Below are positions 5,848 through 11,156 of a stretch of DNA of 11,156 nucleotides, in pieces (position 1 is the first letter of the stretch; every line of letters begins with the position of its first letter). The stretch covers positions 1-11,156 of the forward strand of contig CAZRGV010000170.1 of assembly GCA_964599655.1 (NCBI GenBank), read 5' to 3'. A program made the translations under genes and the position numbers. Origin of the DNA: CAZRGV01 sp964599655 (lineage in GTDB: Bacteria; Planctomycetota; Planctomycetia; Isosphaerales; Isosphaeraceae). The notes under the pieces are model-generated. The model was given only the letters and a program-made list of their open reading frames with translations. It did not search any database and was not told the origin of the DNA.

Positions 5848-7530
5848 ATGGACCCCCGAACCGCGGTCACAATCGACCTCAACACGCGAGACCCGGAACT
5901 TCTTTCCCCAAGCTCATTCCCGCCGGCTTCGACGTCGAGGACGGCCGGCGTCCACCTGGTGGAGGGAACCCGGCCACACCTGTCGGCCGAAACGCAGTCG
6001 CTGCTGCGTGAACGGCTCCGCGCTGCCGCTCTGCTCTTCTTGATCGGCTCGACGCTCTTCTTCGTGCGCAACCTCTTCCTCGAGGTCCGAAGTCCATTTT
6101 TGCAGACGGCCCACGCCCTGCTGGAGATCGGCCTCGCGACGGCGTTTCTGGTGCTATCGAGCCGATGGTCGCTCTCGATGCTTGCGTTGCGGTCGCTGGA
6201 ACTGTCGATCTTCGGGATGCTGGCGGTCTACTTCACGACGCTTCACTTCTGCCTGATCCGTCTGAACGCCGAGGCGGGTGATCCATTGCGGATGCTGGCC
6301 ACGGTGAAGAACACGGTGCTGATGAACTTCTGCCTGATCGTCGTCTATGGCCTTTTCATTCCGAGCACCTGGCGACGCACGGCCTGCGTGGTGGGACTGA
6401 TCGCGACCTTGCCCATCGCGGTCGCGATGTGGATGCGTTGGTTCCATCCCGAAGTCTTGCGGGGCGTAAGGCAGGTTTTGACGTTCGAGAATCTCAGCGA
6501 CAACGCCCTGATGTTGACGATCGCGGTCATCACTGCGGTCTATGGTTCGGCTCTGATCCACCGCCTGCGTACCGAGGTCTTCCAGGCGAAACAACTCGGC
6601 CAGTACCGCTTGAGGCACCTGCTGGGCGCGGGCGGGATGGGTGAGGTCTATCTGGCGGAACACCAGCTCCTGAAGCGGCCCTGTGCGATCAAGCTGATCC
6701 GCCCCGGACGCACCGCCGACCCCAAGGCCCTGGCCCGGTTCGAGCGCGAGGTGCGGACGACGGCCTTGCTGTCGCACCCCAATACGATCGAAATCTACGA
6801 CTATGGCCGTACCGACGACGGCACATTTTATTATGCGATGGAATACCTCCGAGGACTGAGCCTGGCCGAACTGGTCGAGCGCCATGGCCCGCTCCCACCC
6901 GAGCGGGTGATCTACCTGCTCCGGCAAGCCTGCGGCGCCTTGAGCGAGGCGCATGCGACCGGCCTGACCCATCGCGACATCAAGCCGGCCAACATCTTCG
7001 CCGCGCGTCGCGGTGGCCTGTTCGACTTCGTGAAGCTGCTCGACTTCGGTCTGGTCAAGATGGCCGTCGAGCCGGCTTCGGCCCAGCTCAGCAGAGACGG
7101 AGCGATCGTCGGCTCGCCGCTTTACATGTCGCCCGAACAGGCCAGCGGCGAGCGCGAGCCAGACGGTCGGAGCGATATTTATGCCCTGGGCGCCGTGGCG
7201 TACTTCCTGCTGACCGGCCAGGCCCCGTTCGATGGTCAGAACGCGATGCAAGTCATGATTGCCCACGCCCGGGACCCGGTCGTGCCGCCGTCGAAAATCC
7301 GAACCGGCCTGCCCGAGGACCTGGAAGCCGTGGTGCTCCGCTGCCTGGTCAAGGACCCCGCCGAACGTTTTCAGGACACGATCCGCCTGGAGCAGGCCCT
7401 CGGCGAATGCCAGTCGACCGGCCTCTGGAACCGGGAGCGGGCCGCCGAATGGTGGACCCGGTTCGAACGATCGAAATTCCAGAATGCGCCGGAGGCTTCC
7501 GTTTCCGCCGTCGCGGGCCTGACGGATTGA
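5848..7530 (+). CDS. Membrane serine/threonine protein kinase with N-terminal multi-span domain
   Basis: This 560-residue protein has about six predicted membrane helices (about 58-74, 88-104, 112-132, 152-171, 178-197, 219-237) followed by a complete Hanks-type kinase domain (about 253-520). All key motifs are present: glycine loop GAGGMGEV (260-267), AIK lysine 282, helix C Glu301, HRDIKPAN (375-382), DFG (399-401), SPE (428-430) and SDIYALG (442-448). The kinase should be active. Canonical PknB has the kinase first and the membrane helix after it; here the order is reversed, with no extracytoplasmic sensor of note beyond short loops. ATG 5848 is preferred; an upstream TTG (5776) in frame would add 24 residues that read like leader sequence. 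No good Shine-Dalgarno is visible. It begins 93 bases after modC; the next gene follows after 65 bases. Confidence 0.93.
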   Translation: MDPRTAVTIDLNTRDPELLSPSSFPPASTSRTAGVHLVEGTRPHLSAETQSLLRERLRAAALLFLIGSTLFFVRNLFLEVRSPFLQTAHALLEIGLATAFLVLSSRWSLSMLALRSLELSIFGMLAVYFTTLHFCLIRLNAEAGDPLRMLATVKNTVLMNFCLIVVYGLFIPSTWRRTACVVGLIATLPIAVAMWMRWFHPEVLRGVRQVLTFENLSDNALMLTIAVITAVYGSALIHRLRTEVFQAKQLGQYRLRHLLGAGGMGEVYLAEHQLLKRPCAIKLIRPGRTADPKALARFEREVRTTALLSHPNTIEIYDYGRTDDGTFYYAMEYLRGLSLAELVERHGPLPPERVIYLLRQACGALSEAHATGLTHRDIKPANIFAARRGGLFDFVKLLDFGLVKMAVEPASAQLSRDGAIVGSPLYMSPEQASGEREPDGRSDIYALGAVAYFLLTGQAPFDGQNAMQVMIAHARDPVVPPSKIRTGLPEDLEAVVLRCLVKDPAERFQDTIRLEQALGECQSTGLWNRERAAEWWTRFERSKFQNAPEASVSAVAGLTD

Positions 7531-7595
7531 CGGACGGCTCGATGGCGCGACGAGGGCGGCCCATCTCTCCTCTCTTCAAAACGAGACCCGCAGTC

Positions 7596-8771
7596 ATGGA
7601 CCAGCAACCGGATCATGGGCAACGGCTGGGGACTCGTGAGGTCGGCAACGCTCGGGAAGGCCCCTTGCCCTCGCCGGAAGGCTGGGCGGTCGAGATCCTC
7701 GAGGCGACGATTCATTTGGCCTTCGCCTTCGATATCGGCTACGAGATCGATCTCAAGCATGCCGGAGCCTTGCTGCCCGGCGAATCGGGCCCGCTCACTC
7801 GACGACGCCGGACGCCCGAATCGATCCGCTACCGGCCGTCTCCGCTACGAGTGGCGATGGACGCTTCGGGATTGGTTTTGCCGGGAGGAATCGCCACGCT
7901 GGGCCCGCCTCGAGGTGAACTCTCACTGTTCGACTTCGGCGCGATCTCGCTGATGGTTCAGCACCGGGTTCGAGCGACTCCCATGGAGCTTCTTCGCGTG
8001 GCGGCCGACCTGGCCGAGCCCGCCGAGCTGACCACCGCCGCCCGGCTGGTGCTCGCCCCCTGGGTCGAGCGGATCAAGCCGGTGGTCATCGGGTTCGAGA
8101 TGAGCGACATCAGCGAGGAGTACTTCGTGTTCCAGCTCGGCGAGGTCGGGCCCAACTGGATTCACGAGCATGCGGACTGGGTGGCCGGCCTGATCCGGCT
8201 CGAGTCGGGACCGCTCAGCCAGAGAGAGATCCAGGAGGCCACCCGCCTGAGCCTCTCTTACGCCCCCAACGACCTGGTCGTGCTCGACTGGGCCGCGGGC
8301 TTCGTCGCCGATCGCGAATGCGCCGACACGCTTCAGGTGATTGAATTCGCCAATGTGCAGCTCCTTGAATTTCGCCACATCGATGATCGGCTCGACGACC
8401 GCCTGGAAGCCGCCTACCGACTGATCCGCCCCGGTCAACCCGACCGTTGGCCCCGCCGAATCTGGCGCACCCATACCGACACTCTGCGAAGCGTCCGCGA
8501 GCTAGAGATCGAGGCGACCAGCCTGTTCGAGCGGGCCGACAACGCCTTGAAACTGATCGGCGACCAGTACCTCTCGCGGGTCTACGGCCTGGCCTCCGGC
8601 CGGTTTCACCTCGAGGAGTGGCAGCAGTCGATCCAACGCAAGCTCAAGACCGTCGGCGATGTCTACGACCTGATGGTTCAGCAGGCCAGCGGCGCTCGGC
8701 TCGAGCTGCTCGAGCTCATCGTCATCATCCTGATCGCCATGGAGATCGTGCTGGCATTGCTGCGGCACTGA
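7596..8771 (+). CDS. RMD1/DUF155-family membrane protein
   Basis: This 391-residue protein looks like the RMD1 (DUF155) family, which includes yeast Rmd1/Rmd8 and human RMND1; its bacterial role is unknown. The central part holds alternating strands and helices such as VLDWAAGFVADRE. The C-terminal third is a long helical stretch rich in charge (about 300-365), then RLELLELIVIILIAMEIVLA, a single tail-anchor helix ending with LLRH. Helices followed by a hydrophobic (I/L)-rich C-terminal anchor after R-x-E are what I recognise of the family. ATG 7596 is preferred; ATG 7542 is an in-frame alternative adding 18 residues; neither has a strong ribosome site. It follows the kinase gene closely and on the same strand, so the two may be co-transcribed. 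Confidence 0.75.
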   Translation: MDQQPDHGQRLGTREVGNAREGPLPSPEGWAVEILEATIHLAFAFDIGYEIDLKHAGALLPGESGPLTRRRRTPESIRYRPSPLRVAMDASGLVLPGGIATLGPPRGELSLFDFGAISLMVQHRVRATPMELLRVAADLAEPAELTTAARLVLAPWVERIKPVVIGFEMSDISEEYFVFQLGEVGPNWIHEHADWVAGLIRLESGPLSQREIQEATRLSLSYAPNDLVVLDWAAGFVADRECADTLQVIEFANVQLLEFRHIDDRLDDRLEAAYRLIRPGQPDRWPRRIWRTHTDTLRSVRELEIEATSLFERADNALKLIGDQYLSRVYGLASGRFHLEEWQQSIQRKLKTVGDVYDLMVQQASGARLELLELIVIILIAMEIVLALLRH

Positions 8772-8799
8772 CAAAATCGTTTAAGAGAAATATCTCGTA

Positions 8800-9795
8800 T
8801 TATTTAGATTTTTCTTCCGATAAGGAGGGTGGCCTGGGTCGGGTCCTTCGGGGGATCGGCGCTTCCAAGCCTTCGGGCCACTGGAACCGACCGGCATGTT
8901 CGCGATCGAACCCGGCGAGGTGGCCCGGTTCCTTGCGGCGGGCCGGCGGCACGTAGCGCCAGTCGTCGTCGCCGAAGATTTCGGCGATCAGGGCGGCCAG
9001 GCTCGGGTCGTACGCCTTCAACTCCTCGCGGGTGTCGACGTCGTTGTGAACTTTGTCGGGAGGACGGTTGGTGTCGAACCACGACTGGACCCCTTCGGCC
9101 CAGTATTCGGCGCGGTTGGTCGCGGCGTACGTGTCGTTCCAGAGTCCATTCTTCATCGCCTGTTCATAGGCCCGTTTGAGCCGATCGTCAAAGGTTTTGT
9201 CGATACGTCTGAGGCCCATCTCGTGCATCGCGTGCGCGAATTCATGAATTAGAATATTCTCGCTCGCGTATGGATCGCCTGGAAGGCCGAGCAGGTTTTC
9301 CTCGGCGCAACTGATGGCGGGGCGGATGGAGGTCGCTCCCAGCCCGCGGGCACGACGGTCCCAGTAGCGTTTCGGTGTCAGATCGCTGTGCTCGGGAATG
9401 TCGGTCGTCAGCTCGGTGTAGGCCATGACGGCGCATCGCGTTTTACTGGCGATCATGGCCTCGCGAATATCGGGGCGGACCGAGAGCATGCGCGAGACCA
9501 GATCGGCCGCCTCCAGCATCGCGAAGTCCGACACGCGAGCCGAGCCAACAATCGGAAATCCGTCGACATCCACATATTTCTCGTAAAACGGACTCAGTGA
9601 AAACCGATTCCGGATCTCGTCCGGAGGCGCGACCACGGCGAACGCGGGTCGAACCGCGGCCGATCCGGGCGGAGTGTCTGCGGCAGCGAGAACCGCGACC
9701 TGGCAGAGCAGGGCGGTCATGGCCCCCATCGCCGGCACGAGCTGGCGAAACGCGCGGTGGAGGTTTTGACGACACTCGTCTTGATCCTGGTTCAT
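8800..9795 (-). CDS. Secreted HExxH metalloprotease-like protein
   Basis: This 331-residue protein starts at ATG 9795, with AGGAAG about 10 bases upstream. Residues 24-38 form a hydrophobic signal-peptide core ending in VLAAA near 35-39, so it is likely exported or lipid-free periplasmic. The zinc-binding motif HEFAHAMHEMG is at 184-194. A downstream AEYWAEGVQSWF (229-240) supplies glutamates (230, 234) that could act as the third zinc ligand, as in gluzincin-type peptidases. NDVDTREELKAYDP (251-264) is a conserved-looking block. The basic, Pro/Arg-rich tail (about 313-323) is odd. I do not recognise the exact family; the distant alternative is an anthrax-lethal-factor-like fold. Its stop lies 28 bases from the converging RMD1 stop, in AT-rich sequence. 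It is probably co-transcribed with the gene 43 bases upstream. Confidence 0.82.
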   Translation of the reverse strand: MNQDQDECRQNLHRAFRQLVPAMGAMTALLCQVAVLAAADTPPGSAAVRPAFAVVAPPDEIRNRFSLSPFYEKYVDVDGFPIVGSARVSDFAMLEAADLVSRMLSVRPDIREAMIASKTRCAVMAYTELTTDIPEHSDLTPKRYWDRRARGLGATSIRPAISCAEENLLGLPGDPYASENILIHEFAHAMHEMGLRRIDKTFDDRLKRAYEQAMKNGLWNDTYAATNRAEYWAEGVQSWFDTNRPPDKVHNDVDTREELKAYDPSLAALIAEIFGDDDWRYVPPARRKEPGHLAGFDREHAGRFQWPEGLEAPIPRRTRPRPPSLSEEKSK

Positions 9796-9838
9796 GGTTC
9801 TCGGTCTTCCTGGACGTAACGCATGCTGGCTCTTGAAC

Positions 9839-11156
9839 TCATGGTTCGGGCAAGAGCTTTACCTCGACGCGACCGCGGAGCCCTTGATCCTTGAGGGTGA
9901 TCCCGAAGTCGGCCGACTCGACCCCGGCGAGCGGCTCGGGGAACTCGGGACCGGGCTTCGGCGCGCCGGGGTGGCCGTAGACGGTCGACTCCATCGTCTG
10001 CCACGCGTCGTTCCAAACGTAGGACCCGCCTCCGGGGCATACGAGCCTCGTGCCCCAGACCGCTTCATGCACGGCGACGGGGTCCTTGTCGGGGAAGAGT
10101 CGTTTCCACTCGTTGAGGACTGGCAGGTTGCTCCAGCACTGGACGAGCACCGCGTTGCGGTAGTCGTCCCCCTCGGCGCGGCCGAGCACCTGGAATCCCT
10201 GGCGGTTCATCCGCAGCCCGAGGCTCTTTCCCAGCCAGGGCTCGGCTGCGGCCGGCTTCTTCTGGTCCTGACGGTCGAGGAATCGCTTGACGACATTCTC
10301 GTTCAACGAGACCACGATGGAACGGGGCGTCGTGGCGTAGTAGACCGTGAGGCGGGACACGGGCCCCTCGTTGTTGCGCTGGGCGATCCGGACATACGAG
10401 CGATCGTTGTGCTTGAGGGTCGTCCATTCGAGCAGGTCGGGCGAGGTCTGCTCGATGGAGGCGCGAAGGCCGCCGAGGAAGAGGGCGAGCTTGGCCGCGT
10501 CGGTCACCTCGGCGTGCAGGCCCAGGGGAATTCGCGGCCAGTTGTCGTTGAGGAAGCCGCTGGGATCTCCCGAGGCTGGAATTTCGGCCCAGAACGGATC
10601 GTCGTCGAGGTACGCGGCCACTGCGGGGCCGAGCCAGCTCAGGGCGACATTGCGAGGAACGCGGGTCATGTTCGTCACGAAGTCGGCGCCTTGCCGCATG
10701 AGCGACGCCTTGATGTCGACGGCCATCACCGCGTGAAGCAGGGCCTCGGGGTGCGGATCGCCGGCGCCTTCGGGAATCTCCGAGCCGCCGATCACCTGGA
10801 TCATCGGCTGGTAGCTGGAGGCCGCGATCAGGGGCATCACCGAGACGTCGGCCACCAGCGCCTTGGGCCCGGCCGAGATCCGGAGCGCGATCGGGTCGAA
10901 CACGCCTCGCCAGTTGCTCTGATAACCATCTCTCCATCGCTCGTAAGCGTCGGCCTCGCTCCGTTCGACTTCCTCCAGCGGAATCTCCACGATGGGCGTC
11001 TGGAATTCCAGAGTGCCGTAGATTGACGAGGCCACGCCGGCGCGCGACCACTGAAGCCGGCCCATATCGGGAGCGTCTTTGGCGGCTTCGAGTTTTTGCG
11101 GCCGATCCTTTCCTTCGACCAGCGTTCGCAGATGCTCGGCCTGCATCTCCGAGAGG
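9839..11156 (-). CDS. Unrecognised planctomycete protein, 5' end beyond right edge
   Basis: The frame is open from the right edge to TGA at 9839-9841, giving 438 visible residues. A Met lies at 11146, but three sense codons (Leu-Ser-Glu) precede it without a stop, so the true start is probably outside the window. I recognise no domain. The visible part is soluble-looking, with no membrane helix. A striking block near the C-terminus reads RLVCPGGGSYVWNDAWQTME, followed by STVYGHPG. The Gly/Cys cluster and aromatic residues suggest a conserved structural or binding site. It is the upstream partner of the metalloprotease-like gene (43-base gap), so both may work outside the cytoplasm, but this protein's own signal peptide would lie beyond the edge. 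Confidence 0.8.
   Translation of the reverse strand, partial: LSEMQAEHLRTLVEGKDRPQKLEAAKDAPDMGRLQWSRAGVASSIYGTLEFQTPIVEIPLEEVERSEADAYERWRDGYQSNWRGVFDPIALRISAGPKALVADVSVMPLIAASSYQPMIQVIGGSEIPEGAGDPHPEALLHAVMAVDIKASLMRQGADFVTNMTRVPRNVALSWLGPAVAAYLDDDPFWAEIPASGDPSGFLNDNWPRIPLGLHAEVTDAAKLALFLGGLRASIEQTSPDLLEWTTLKHNDRSYVRIAQRNNEGPVSRLTVYYATTPRSIVVSLNENVVKRFLDRQDQKKPAAAEPWLGKSLGLRMNRQGFQVLGRAEGDDYRNAVLVQCWSNLPVLNEWKRLFPDKDPVAVHEAVWGTRLVCPGGGSYVWNDAWQTMESTVYGHPGAPKPGPEFPEPLAGVESADFGITLKDQGLRGRVEVKLLPEP

Noticed and set aside
4634..6043. A 469-codon frame reading modC through the gap into the kinase leader
   Set aside because: The residues after the gap lose all ModC resemblance, whereas another frame gives the expected TOBE ending and a stop at 5754.
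8772..8818. AT-rich stretch between converging genes with GAGA-AATA-TCTC, considered as a bidirectional terminator
   Set aside because: The stem is only four pairs and the following T-run is broken; too weak to call, though transcription may well end here.
8821..8831. Perfect-looking Shine-Dalgarno TAAGGAGGGTG on the plus strand
   Set aside because: No start codon at suitable spacing; it falls inside the 3' end of the metalloprotease-like gene and the frame after it is an antisense shadow.
9794..11026. Plus-strand open frame of 410 codons opposite the right-edge gene
   Set aside because: No motif and biased composition; the minus frame reads as a normal globular protein and extends past the window edge.

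Overview
The window reads as a GC-rich chromosomal contig from a planctomycete, probably of the Isosphaeraceae type. Three things point there: a DUF1559 prepilin-like protein (a family greatly expanded in Planctomycetota), a serine/threonine kinase with a multi-span membrane region ahead of the kinase domain, and many genes with weak or absent Shine-Dalgarno sites. Two runs of N (10 and 68 bases) show it is a draft assembly. I see no tRNA, rRNA, CRISPR array, insertion sequence or phage gene.

Layout. Bases 1-1196 (minus strand, running off the left edge) encode a P-loop ATPase with two membrane helices inserted between Walker A and Walker B, a KAP-like architecture. A divergent intergenic region of 180 bases separates it from a plus-strand molybdate uptake cluster: modA (lipoprotein binding protein), a 29-codon ORF that resembles the first half of a Mop/TOBE molybdate-binding domain, modE (DNA-binding half only), then a DUF1559 gene with its own promoter-like sequence and a leader stem-loop, then modB and modC (GTGA overlap). 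Next on the same strand come a membrane-anchored Ser/Thr kinase and an RMD1/DUF155-family membrane protein. The right quarter, on the minus strand and convergent with these, has a secreted HExxH metalloprotease-like protein preceded by an unrecognised protein that runs off the right edge.

How the parts work together. ModA captures molybdate or tungstate outside the membrane, ModB forms the channel and ModC powers it. The HTH-only ModE is the likely regulator. Because ModE has no effector-binding domain, the Mop-like mini-ORF directly upstream is the most interesting small element: it may be a relic of a lost or split sensor, or a translated leader for modE. The DUF1559 gene splits the cluster into modA-modE and modB-modC halves. 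The kinase/RMD1 pair and the metalloprotease/unknown pair have no obvious functional link to molybdate uptake.

I found no strong candidate for a wholly new multi-gene system. The best leads are the mini-Mop/ModE arrangement, the AAATGGCA repeat and hairpin before the DUF1559 gene, and the KAP-like ATPase.
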